Source: Eutrophobius sp051275005 (GTDB taxonomy: Bacteria; Pseudomonadota; Gammaproteobacteria; Eutrophobiales; Eutrophobiaceae). From it: 12,912 nt of DNA. The DNA is taken from assembly GCA_051275005.1 (NCBI GenBank), contig JBNMOP010000080.1:1-12912 (forward strand), written 5' to 3'. A program made the translations under genes and the position numbers. A model generated the notes under the pieces. It saw nothing but the letters and a program-made list of their open reading frames with translations, did no database searches and was not told the DNA's origin. Below, in pieces: positions 1 through 6,767 of the stretch (the stretch's first letter is position 1; each line of letters opens with the position of its first letter).

Positions 1-77
1 ACTTTTACACTCCCACCTTCAAGTACTGCTACACATGAATTGGTGGTTCCAAGGTCAATTCCTATTATTTTTGCCAT
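1..77 (-). CDS. dnaK: Chaperone protein DnaK (Hsp70), N-terminal fragment
   Basis: This is the first 25 codons of the Hsp70 chaperone DnaK; the gene runs off the left edge. The visible protein starts MAKIIGIDLGTTNSCVAVLE, which contains the phosphate-1 loop of the actin-like ATPase domain (IDLGTTNS, residues 7-14) that is nearly invariant in DnaK. DnaK binds exposed hydrophobic segments of unfolded proteins in the cytoplasm, with GrpE as nucleotide-exchange factor and DnaJ as co-chaperone. The ATG at 77-75 is preceded by a GGAG ribosome binding site (complement of 87-90) nine bases upstream, which supports this start. It lies downstream of grpE in the same direction, the classical hrcA-grpE-dnaK order, so dnaJ may well follow outside the window. 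The identity is nearly certain from this motif; nothing can be said about the rest of the gene. Confidence 0.96.
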   Translation of the reverse strand, partial: MAKIIGIDLGTTNSCVAVLEGGSVK

Positions 78-108
78 TGCTACGTTCTCCAAAAATTGTA
101 ACTAATTG

Positions 109-131
109 ATTTTAATATAATTTATTAAAAT
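109..131 (-). other. AT-only inverted repeat in the dnaK leader
   Basis: ATTTTAAT and ATTAAAAT form a perfect 8-bp inverted repeat around a 7-base loop. If dnaK is transcribed from the promoter proposed at 146-174, this hairpin lies in its roughly 60-base 5' leader, upstream of the ribosome binding site at 87-90. It consists only of A-T pairs, so it would be weak, and it does not cover the ribosome binding site. A role is speculative. Confidence 0.3.
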
Positions 132-145
132 TGTGTCTATCTAAT

Positions 146-174
146 ATATTTAGGCGAATATTCGAGAATTCAAG
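146..174 (-). promoter_or_regulatory. Candidate sigma32-type heat-shock promoter of dnaK
   Basis: Reading the minus strand, CTTGAA (complement of 169-174) is followed after 14 bases by CCTAAATAT (complement of 146-154). The known sigma32 consensus is CTTGAAA, 13-17 bases, CCCCATNT, so the -35 part matches well and the -10 part only moderately. Transcription would start near 138, about 60 bases before the dnaK ATG. The 14-base spacer contains the perfect palindrome CGAATATTCG (155-164), which could be an operator or chance. A sigma70 reading of the same AT-rich DNA is possible. Confidence 0.45.
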
Positions 175-256
175 AGGTCAGACTAAAATAGTGCCTTTCA
201 AGGCGGCGCATCATTTCAATTGTGAATCGTTACAGGTTGTAAGCTAACCATGTGGA

Positions 257-862
257 CTATTTTGAAACAATAACCATCGCAGGTCTTACCAACCTGCCAT
301 TTAATTCATAACCCTTCTGAAAAACTGACATAACAACGCCTGCATCAAATTCCTCAGACTCTGCCATTGAAATTGCTTCATGCTTGTCTGGACTAAACTT
401 TTCACCTTGTGGATTTACCACGGAAACGCCAAATTTTTCCAGCGTATCAGTCAACATTTTCAAAGTGAGGTCCATACCCTCCTTTAAACTATCGGCATTC
501 TCAACAGACTCAGAGGCCTGTATTCCCAGTTCAAGGCTGTCTATAACGGGTATCAGATCATTTACAAATCTCTCCAGGGCGAATTTATGTGCATTTTCAA
601 TATCACGTATTGTTCGCTTACGCAGATTATCCATATCGGCCTGGGTCCGTTGCGCGAGTTCCATGTTTTCATTGGCCTTTTGTGCCAATGATTCCAATTC
701 ACCTTGGAGTAATTCTTCTGGCGAGGATTCTTCGACTATTTCATCTGCATCAGATTCTGTGGCTTCATTAGTACTATCCTCAACTAAGGACTCTACAATC
801 TCTTCTGAATCCAATTCTAGATTTGTATTTTCTATTTCGACTTTTGGCTCATTACTTGTCAT
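257..862 (-). CDS. grpE: Nucleotide exchange factor GrpE
   Basis: GrpE releases ADP from DnaK and so drives the chaperone cycle in the cytoplasm; it works as a dimer through a long helical stalk. The 201-residue product has the usual GrpE layout: a highly acidic, poorly conserved N-terminal tail (about residues 1-55), a long helical part (about 55-140) containing the family-typical AQADMDNLRKR-like stretch (here QRTQADMDNLRKR), and the C-terminal beta domain ending GYELNGRLVRPAMVIVSK, which matches the GrpE signature (GY.LNGR.lRpA.V.V). The length is normal. It lies between hrcA (84-base gap) and dnaK (179-base gap) on the same strand. The AAGGA at the complement of 876-880 is 13 bases from the ATG, a long spacing, but no better start is near. 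Probably cotranscribed with hrcA. Confidence 0.97.
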   Translation of the reverse strand: MTSNEPKVEIENTNLELDSEEIVESLVEDSTNEATESDADEIVEESSPEELLQGELESLAQKANENMELAQRTQADMDNLRKRTIRDIENAHKFALERFVNDLIPVIDSLELGIQASESVENADSLKEGMDLTLKMLTDTLEKFGVSVVNPQGEKFSPDKHEAISMAESEEFDAGVVMSVFQKGYELNGRLVRPAMVIVSK

Positions 863-946
863 GCTTACTAATAATTCCTTTAGATAATTGCGGGCAAATA
901 CATATTACGACTGTCCAAAAAACAGGCTACGTTATAGAGATATAGG

Positions 947-2014
947 TTAATTTGTGGAATTCAAGGCTATCCCTAACATCTTTGCTGTTATATCAACAAT
1001 CGGGATAATTCGTTCATAATTCATCCGGGTTGGGCCTATTACACCTAGAACACCCAGTATTCTACCATCAACTTCATAGGGAGAGGTAACAACACTACAA
1101 TTATCCAGAACCTCATAGCCGGATTCTTCACCTATAAAGATCTGTACACCTTTGGCATTTATCGCCTGTTCCAACAGATGCAAAAGATCACGTTTATGAT
1201 TAAAGCTTTCAAATAAACGTTTTAATTTATCCACGTCACATAATTCGGCAAAGTCCATTAGATTTGTTTGCCCCGCTAAAACAAAATCGTCCTTGTGCCC
1301 ATCTTTACCAAACGCGTTGGATGCAAATTCGATTGCCAACTGCATTGAATTATTGACATCATCTCGCATTTTAACCAAGTCTGCTAATAAGGTTTCCCTA
1401 ACCTTATCCAAATCTTTCCCGGAATAATGTTGATTAAGATAATTCGACGCTTCCTGTAATTCTGATGCTGAGTAGTTCCGTGCAGTATGAATAACCCGGT
1501 TTTGAACTTCTTTGTCATTCATTATTAATATAACCAAGATTCGATTATCACTTAATGAAACAAATTCAATTTGTTTTAGTACTTGTTTTTCTTGTCGGGG
1601 CAGCATTACAACACCGGCTAATCGAGTGATTTCAGACAGCATATTTGATGTTTTTTCCATTAACATCTGGGTGTCGTATTCCTTATCCAATTCCCTGGTT
1701 ATATGACTGACATCAACTTCAGTGATATTATTAACCCTTAATAAATTATCAACAAAAAGTCGGTATCCCTTTGCGGTGGGGATCCTGCCAGCAGATGTAT
1801 GGGGGGATTGAAGTAAACCTAAATCTTCCAGATCAGCCATTATATTTCGAATTGTCGCCGAACTCAGATCCAGAGCTATATCCCGTGACAGGGTCCTGGA
1901 CCCTACTGGCTGACCATCATTAATAAAATGTTCTACCAGCGACTTGAACAGAAATAGACTACGTTCAGATAGTTGAGAGGGATTGTCACTGGAATGTATA
2001 GTCTGTTTTGTCAT
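947..2014 (-). CDS. hrcA: Heat-inducible transcription repressor HrcA
   Basis: HrcA is the repressor of class I heat-shock genes; in known species it binds the CIRCE operator and is kept active by GroEL. The 355-residue product shows the N-terminal winged helix-turn-helix (about residues 15-95, with LVEHFINDGQPVGSRTLS, SSATIRNIMADLEDLGLL and SPHTSAGRIPTAKGYRLFV), which is the HrcA hallmark. The C-terminal ligand/dimerisation domain contains IFIGEESGYEVLDNCSVV and the terminal GVLGVIGPTRMNYERIIPIVD motif. The length is typical (about 340-355). It is the first gene of the hrcA-grpE-dnaK cluster and is divergent from nadK, with 113 bases between them. I found no good CIRCE (TTAGCACTC-N9-GAGTGCTAA) ahead of hrcA, grpE or dnaK, so its target may be elsewhere, for example groES-groEL, or may have diverged. 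There is no clear ribosome binding site before the ATG. Confidence 0.97.
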   Translation of the reverse strand: MTKQTIHSSDNPSQLSERSLFLFKSLVEHFINDGQPVGSRTLSRDIALDLSSATIRNIMADLEDLGLLQSPHTSAGRIPTAKGYRLFVDNLLRVNNITEVDVSHITRELDKEYDTQMLMEKTSNMLSEITRLAGVVMLPRQEKQVLKQIEFVSLSDNRILVILIMNDKEVQNRVIHTARNYSASELQEASNYLNQHYSGKDLDKVRETLLADLVKMRDDVNNSMQLAIEFASNAFGKDGHKDDFVLAGQTNLMDFAELCDVDKLKRLFESFNHKRDLLHLLEQAINAKGVQIFIGEESGYEVLDNCSVVTSPYEVDGRILGVLGVIGPTRMNYERIIPIVDITAKMLGIALNSTN

Positions 2015-2062
2015 AAAGTATTGATATTACATATAAGTTCAAAAGAATTCAGCAGTCTTACT

Positions 2063-2079
2063 CCTTCTGTACCTGAAGG
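2063..2079. promoter_or_regulatory. Small inverted repeat in the hrcA/nadK divergent region
   Basis: CCTTC and GAAGG flank a 7-base loop in the middle of the 113-base spacer between the divergent hrcA and nadK genes. With neighbouring bases it recalls a badly decayed CIRCE (TACTC on the left, GGGTG on the right), but the spacing is 14 rather than 9 and only about 5 of 9 bases match in each arm. It may be an operator or a chance hairpin. Confidence 0.2.
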
Positions 2080-2127
2080 GTGATTGGCGTTATTCTCCGG
2101 TCATGATTATTTTAGTATTAGAACCAA

Positions 2128-3003
2128 ATGGATCGACTAATGTTCAGAAAAATTGTACTCATATCTAATAATTTTACCAAGGTTATTTCAGATACCCTGC
2201 AGACAGTCATTAATGTACTGGAAAAACGCGGTATAGAGGTTTTTCTCGATGAAAAATGTTCTGAACTCGTGCCTGATTCATCGCATAATTCAATAGATAG
2301 TAATAATTTTAAGAATAATAATTACGATCTTGCCATCGCCATCGGCGGTGATGGCACTATCCTGCGGGCTGCTCATATCATTGCCAATTTTGACATACCA
2401 CTGCTCGGCATTAATAGAGGCAGACTGGGTTTTCTTGCCGATATCCCTGCAGATTCCGTAGAACCCATGCTCAATAATATTCTGGAAGGGAAATTTGTTG
2501 ATGACATACGATTTCAGCTCCATTGTGAAGTAATCCGTAACAACAAAATTATCTATGAGAACGATGCCTTTAATGAAGTAATTATTCAAAAAGGTAATAT
2601 TGGCAAGCTAATTGAATTTGAAACCAAGGTAGACAATGTATACGTACATAGCCAAAGAGGCGATGGAATGATAGTTTCCTCTCCAACTGGCTCTACCGCT
2701 TATGCTCTTGCCTGTGGTGGACCGATTATACATCCAATGCTCGACGCATTGTTGCTGGTACCAATCTGCCCCCATACCCTGAGTAATCGACCTATTGTAA
2801 TTGATGGCAATAGTCGGGTTGAATTAATAATGAAAGAATCAAAAATAGAACATGGCAACCTTACATGTGATGGTGAAATCATATGCGACCTACTCGAAGA
2901 CGATCGTGTGCTCATATATAAAAAGGACAAAAAAATTCGTCTTATACATCCTTTAAATTATGATCATTTCGGAGTATTACGCGCCAAACTTGCCTGGGGT
3001 TGA
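2128..3003 (+). CDS. nadK: NAD kinase
   Basis: NAD kinase phosphorylates NAD to NADP in the cytoplasm, using ATP or polyphosphate, and is the only de novo source of NADP. The 291-residue product carries the GGDGT motif (residues 73-77) that binds the phosphate donor, followed by GINRGRLGFLADI. The NDAFNEV stretch (about 148-154) and the glycine-rich SSPTGSTAYALACGGPI (about 184-200) complete the NAD-binding core, and PICPHTLSNRPIVI follows. Length and order match E. coli NadK (292 residues), whose own motif is GGDGN. An in-frame stop at 2119 limits the start to the ATG at 2128 or the one at 2140; neither has a clear ribosome binding site. recN follows after 17 bases, suggesting one transcript. 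Confidence 0.96.
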   Translation: MDRLMFRKIVLISNNFTKVISDTLQTVINVLEKRGIEVFLDEKCSELVPDSSHNSIDSNNFKNNNYDLAIAIGGDGTILRAAHIIANFDIPLLGINRGRLGFLADIPADSVEPMLNNILEGKFVDDIRFQLHCEVIRNNKIIYENDAFNEVIIQKGNIGKLIEFETKVDNVYVHSQRGDGMIVSSPTGSTAYALACGGPIIHPMLDALLLVPICPHTLSNRPIVIDGNSRVELIMKESKIEHGNLTCDGEIICDLLEDDRVLIYKKDKKIRLIHPLNYDHFGVLRAKLAWG

Positions 3004-3020
3004 TACTCACACACTGAATC

Positions 3021-4700
3021 ATGCTTAAACAACTGCACATTCAGAACCTGGCAATTATCGATGCCCTGGACCTAGATTTTGATCAGGGTATGACAGTCCT
3101 GACAGGAGAAACCGGTGCAGGGAAATCAATCCTGATTGATGCACTGGGTCTAATCCTCGGTGATAGAGGTGACTCATCAATAATCAGACAGGGTTGTGAA
3201 AAATCAGAGATAGTCGCTATATTTAACATCTCTGGACTGAAAAAATTAAACTCCCTGCTCGAACATCAATCGATATCAATCGAGGAAAACGAGATAATTA
3301 TACGACGGATCATAGGCCGAGATGGTCGGTCCCGGGCTTATATCAACAGCAGTCAGGTAACAATAATGCTACTCCGTGAAGTTGGTGAGCATCTTATAGA
3401 AATTCATGGTCAGCACGCACACCAATCCCTGATAAAACGAACGGTACAACGTACATTGCTTGATTGCCATGCGAGTCACAGTGCTCTGCTCGATTCTGTT
3501 TATCAATCGTATCAAACATGGAAAACTATCACCCAGCAACTGGCTGAAACGGGTAATGATGCAGAGTCACATTCATCAACAATTGATTTACTTCAGTACC
3601 AGGTCAGAGAACTCGAAGAACTGGATCTTGTAGCGGACGAATACAATGAACTTGAGGAAGAGTATAAACGGTTATCTAATGTTACCCAATTAATCAGCGT
3701 ATCCAATAAGGTCTTGGATATTTTAAGTGATAACGATAGCTCTTCAGAATCTTCATTACGACGCGGTATACATGAACTGAACGAATTGCAAAATTCTGAT
3801 CCGATAACAAAAAACTTTATTGAGTCATTAGATAATGTATCGATACAACTTGGCGATACTATAAATGAAATAAGACGCTATTCAGATAAACTTGAAGATA
3901 ATCCAGAAAGATTAAATGAAGTCGATAATCGGCTAAATATTTTACAAAACATGGCAAGAAAGCATCATATACATGCTCGGGAACTCCCACACCACTTGTT
4001 ACAATTACAAGATAAACTTGAGCAACTCATTAATAGTAATGACTCTGTAGAAAAACTTATCGAGCAACAACGAAATGCCAACGAAAATTACAACATTGCT
4101 GCTGAAAAGCTGCATAAGAGTCGCGTAAAAGCATCAACAACCATGGCAAAAGAGATTACCAATCAACTTAAACAACTTGGGATGCCAGAGGGTAAGTTCA
4201 TAGTTGATGTAATAAAACAGGACTCTCAACACCCGCTAGAAGAAGGTCAGGATCAGGTTGAATTTCTGGTTAGTTTAAATCCTGGAAGTTCGCCCAATTC
4301 AATACGTAAGGTTGCATCAGGTGGTGAATTATCTCGTATTAGTCTTGCAATACAGATGATATCCCGGGATGCAAAATTAACACCAAGTTTAATATTTGAT
4401 GAAGTCGATGCAGGTATAGGGGGTAAAACAGCAGATATAGTTGGCAGCCTGCTTAAGAACCTCGCTGAAAAACAACAGGTACTTTGCGTGACCCACCTGC
4501 CACAAGTCGCTTCACGTGGTGACAATCACTTTCAGGTAAGTAAATACAGCAAAGATAAATTGACCTATACCAATATCAACTTACTTGATAAAAAATCTAG
4601 AATAGATGAGATTGCCCGTATGTTGGGAGGAATGCGTATTTCGAAGAAAACACTCGAACATGCAAAAGAGATGTTAGGGCAGGAAGAAACCGTCAATTAG
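3021..4700 (+). CDS. recN: DNA repair protein RecN
   Basis: RecN is an SMC-like ATPase that acts early in repair of DNA double-strand breaks, binding DNA and promoting interactions between ends or sister chromatids. The 559-residue product has the full family layout: a Walker A motif GETGAGKS (residues 29-36), GRDGRSRAYINS and IHGQHAHQSL in the N-terminal head, a central coiled-coil section (about 150-390), and then the C-terminal head. That head contains the ABC signature SGGELSR (about 433-439), Walker B LIFDEVDAGIGG (about 457-468) and VTHLPQVAS. The length is typical. It is downstream of nadK in the same direction and converges on fur with 27 bases between stop codons. No LexA-type CTGT-N8-ACAG box is visible before nadK or recN, so SOS control is not evident here, although recN is SOS-regulated in many relatives. 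Confidence 0.97.
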   Translation: MLKQLHIQNLAIIDALDLDFDQGMTVLTGETGAGKSILIDALGLILGDRGDSSIIRQGCEKSEIVAIFNISGLKKLNSLLEHQSISIEENEIIIRRIIGRDGRSRAYINSSQVTIMLLREVGEHLIEIHGQHAHQSLIKRTVQRTLLDCHASHSALLDSVYQSYQTWKTITQQLAETGNDAESHSSTIDLLQYQVRELEELDLVADEYNELEEEYKRLSNVTQLISVSNKVLDILSDNDSSSESSLRRGIHELNELQNSDPITKNFIESLDNVSIQLGDTINEIRRYSDKLEDNPERLNEVDNRLNILQNMARKHHIHARELPHHLLQLQDKLEQLINSNDSVEKLIEQQRNANENYNIAAEKLHKSRVKASTTMAKEITNQLKQLGMPEGKFIVDVIKQDSQHPLEEGQDQVEFLVSLNPGSSPNSIRKVASGGELSRISLAIQMISRDAKLTPSLIFDEVDAGIGGKTADIVGSLLKNLAEKQQVLCVTHLPQVASRGDNHFQVSKYSKDKLTYTNINLLDKKSRIDEIARMLGGMRISKKTLEHAKEMLGQEETVN

Positions 4701-4727
4701 CTAATATTATAATCCTTAATTGAAATT

Positions 4728-5135
4728 TTATACTTTTGGTATCACATATAAAACCAGACTATGGTCCTGTAATTCAAAACCGTGTTCTTCTGCGATTTTT
4801 CGTTGTAACTGTTCGATCTCTTCATTTTCAAACTCGATAACTTTGCCAGTTTTCAGACAGACCATATGATCATGATGACTACCCCTATGAATTTCAAAAA
4901 CTGAATGTCCAGAGTCAAAGTTATGTCGAATAACCAGACCAGCAGATTCAAATTGTGTCAGAACACGATATACGGTTGCCAGACCGACATCTTCACCCGC
5001 CTCCAATAAGGATTTATAGACATCTTCCGCACTCATATGCTTATCCTGTGCGTCTTCCATAATTTCGAGGATGCGAATTCTGGGTAATGTTGCTTTTAGA
5101 CCAGCTTTTTTGAGATCTTGAGCTTCAATCGTCAT
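4728..5135 (-). CDS. fur: Ferric uptake regulator Fur
   Basis: Fur is the iron-dependent repressor of iron uptake genes; the Fe(II)-loaded dimer binds Fur boxes. The 135-residue protein has the winged helix DNA-binding half (about residues 1-82, with DVGLATVYRVLTQFESAGLV) and the metal/dimerisation half. Visible likely ligands are H33, E81, H87, H88, D89, H90, E101, E108 and H125. C93 is present, but the second cysteine of the E. coli CxxC pair is replaced by T96 (CLKTG), and the C-terminal cysteine pair is missing. The same arrangement is known from Pseudomonas Fur, which works without a structural zinc of that type. The N-terminus (LKKAGLKATLPRIRILEIM) is also Pseudomonas-like. It is divergent from bamE and convergent with recN, the common gammaproteobacterial neighbourhood. 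Confidence 0.97.
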   Translation of the reverse strand: MTIEAQDLKKAGLKATLPRIRILEIMEDAQDKHMSAEDVYKSLLEAGEDVGLATVYRVLTQFESAGLVIRHNFDSGHSVFEIHRGSHHDHMVCLKTGKVIEFENEEIEQLQRKIAEEHGFELQDHSLVLYVIPKV

Positions 5136-5168
5136 ATCAATATAAATCCAAAAATTAATGTAATATAT

Positions 5169-5198
5169 GCAAATTATAATGTATGTTACGCAAATAAT
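5169..5198. repeat. Direct repeat GCAAATNAT in the fur/bamE divergent promoter region
   Basis: GCAAATTAT (5169-5177) and GCAAATAAT (5190-5198) are near-identical and start 21 bases apart, two helical turns, in the 138-base spacer between fur and bamE. The spacing would place both on one face of the DNA, as for a regulator pair. Neither is a good Fur box (GATAATGATAATCATTATC). This may be chance in AT-rich DNA. Confidence 0.3.
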
Positions 5199-5261
5199 CT
5201 TTAAATCAATCCAGACTTACTAAAAAAGATTAATCGCACTTTTACCCAATTTTTAATAGTT

Positions 5262-5266
5262 AAAGG
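5262..5266 (+). promoter_or_regulatory. Ribosome binding site of bamE
   Basis: AAAGG lies seven bases before the bamE ATG, an ideal spacing, and supports that start. Confidence 0.6.
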
Positions 5267-5273
5267 TATTACT

Positions 5274-5807
5274 ATGCACAGTCAAAGCAGATTCTTGCTG
5301 ATAATATTTGGAATGTTGCTTTCTGCCTGCACCTACAATGGTAGTGTAAATCTTCCTGGCGTATATCGCATAGATATCCAACAAGGTAATGTTCTTGAGC
5401 AACCTATGCTAGACAGATTAAAGCCTGGCATGGATAAGAATCTGGTGGAATTTATACTTGGCACACCTGCCTTTATTGATCCGTTTCACACTGAACAATG
5501 GGAATATTTCTTCAGTATGGCAGAAGAGGGGGATGATCCTCAGCAACGTCACCTTAGAGTCCATTTTGTTGATGATAAACTATCTTATATTAGTGGTAAT
5601 GTGGTGGTTAGCAACCGTGACTTGACAGATCCTATACTTCAATCTCGTACCGTAGATGTCCCGGCAGACAGACGACGTAATGAAGGATTCTTTAAAAGAA
5701 TAATAAATTCAATCCCATTTGTCGGGAATGACCAACCACGTCGTGCCGAACCAAAAGCTTCCGAGGAAGATCCGGATATATCTGAAGAGTCAACCACATC
5801 AGAATAA
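5274..5807 (+). CDS. bamE: Outer membrane assembly lipoprotein BamE (SmpA/OmlA)
   Basis: BamE is a small lipoprotein of the Bam complex that inserts beta-barrel proteins into the outer membrane; it stabilises BamA-BamD contacts. The N-terminus is a lipoprotein signal with the lipobox LSAC, lipidated at C19; the next residue is Thr, so sorting to the outer membrane is expected. The core matches BamE closely: VYRIDIQQGNVLEQPMLDRLKPGM, then VEFILGTPAFIDPFHTEQWEYFF and a final beta strand with LRVHFVDDKLSYISG. At 177 residues it is longer than E. coli BamE (113) owing to a tail from about 115. The tail has a basic stretch (DRRRNEGFFKRI), a short hydrophobic piece, and an acidic, Ser/Glu-rich end. 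Similar tails occur in OmlA-type proteins. btuF starts five bases after its stop codon. Confidence 0.95.
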   Translation: MHSQSRFLLIIFGMLLSACTYNGSVNLPGVYRIDIQQGNVLEQPMLDRLKPGMDKNLVEFILGTPAFIDPFHTEQWEYFFSMAEEGDDPQQRHLRVHFVDDKLSYISGNVVVSNRDLTDPILQSRTVDVPADRRRNEGFFKRIINSIPFVGNDQPRRAEPKASEEDPDISEESTTSE

Positions 5808-5812
5808 TCCAT

Positions 5813-6757
5813 TTGTTATCACCATATTTTTTAATTACCCGTCTGGTTTTCAAAAAATATATTCGTCTGCTTATACAAACACGACTTCCTGTTGTCTTAT
5901 TAATTCTTTTTTTAATATCTATCCCGGCGTTTGGTGTCAGGGCTGAAATAAGCGTAGTTGATGATATGGGAAATAAAATCAGCCTGAAATCGCCTGCTAA
6001 AAAGATCGTCAGCCTTGCACCAAATCTAACAGAATTATTATTCAGTGCAGGTGCCGGTAACAAGATTGTGGCAACGGTCCAATACAGTGACTACCCTAAA
6101 GAGGCAAAAAATATTCTCCAGATTGGTGATGCTCACAATATAGATTTAGAGGCATTGGTTGCATTAATGCCGGATTTAATCGTGACATGGAAAAGCGGGA
6201 ATAGCACTGCGATATACAATAAATTAACTAATTTTGGATTTAAAGTTTATCAATCTGAAGCCGATACTCTAAACAAAATTTCCACCTCCATACTGCGCCT
6301 GGGAAAACTTGCGGGGACAGAAGCAATCGCGATTCCTGCTGCATTGAAATTTCAGCAAGAGGTTGAAACGCTAGAAAAACAATTTTCCAGAAAAAAAAGT
6401 ATCAAGGTATTTTATCAATTTTGGGATAGGCCTATATACACTATAAATGGCAGACACCTTATCTCTCACATCATTGAATTATGTGGCGGTGAAAATATAT
6501 ATTCTAACCTGTCAACTCTGACACCTCAGATAAGCATAGAAAGTGTATTAAAAACTGACCCAGACATAATTATTGCCAGTGGTAGTGATGATCTGCGGCC
6601 CGAATGGCTAGATGCATGGAAATCATGGCCTGAGCTGAAAGCTATTCAAAATAATCAACTCTATTTTGTGCAACCTGATTTTATACAACGGCATACAACA
6701 CGCATTATTCAGGGAGGAAAACTGATTTGTGAGTATATTGACCGGGCAAGGTTGTAA
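5813..6757 (+). CDS. btuF: Periplasmic cobalamin-binding protein of an ABC importer (BtuF-like)
   Basis: This is a helical-backbone (cluster A-II) solute-binding protein that would capture vitamin B12 or a related corrinoid in the periplasm and deliver it to BtuCD. A hydrophobic segment (about residues 25-40) and a possible signal-peptidase site after VRA (44) indicate export. The mature part follows E. coli BtuF closely: KKIVSLAPNLTELLFSAGAG, then the QYSDYPKEAKNILQIGD stretch, LEALVALMPDLIVTW, and HIIELCGGENIYSNLS. The 314-residue length is somewhat above BtuF because of a long N-terminal region. The start is odd: an upstream in-frame stop at 5783 and the absence of ATG or GTG in the signal region leave TTG at 5813 as the only usual codon, without a clear ribosome binding site; translation may be coupled to bamE. 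It runs head-on into btuD. Corrinoid is the best guess; a siderophore or heme is less likely. Confidence 0.85.
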   Translation: MLSPYFLITRLVFKKYIRLLIQTRLPVVLLILFLISIPAFGVRAEISVVDDMGNKISLKSPAKKIVSLAPNLTELLFSAGAGNKIVATVQYSDYPKEAKNILQIGDAHNIDLEALVALMPDLIVTWKSGNSTAIYNKLTNFGFKVYQSEADTLNKISTSILRLGKLAGTEAIAIPAALKFQQEVETLEKQFSRKKSIKVFYQFWDRPIYTINGRHLISHIIELCGGENIYSNLSTLTPQISIESVLKTDPDIIIASGSDDLRPEWLDAWKSWPELKAIQNNQLYFVQPDFIQRHTTRIIQGGKLICEYIDRARL

Positions 6758-6767
6758 CGAATAATAA

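Noticed and set aside
384..887. 167-codon open frame opposite grpE
   Set aside because: It is antisense to a fully conserved grpE, with no family resemblance.
4694..4722. Terminator between the convergent recN and fur genes
   Set aside because: CAATTA/TAATTG is only a 6-bp AT-rich pairing with a 17-base loop overlapping the recN end; too weak to call.
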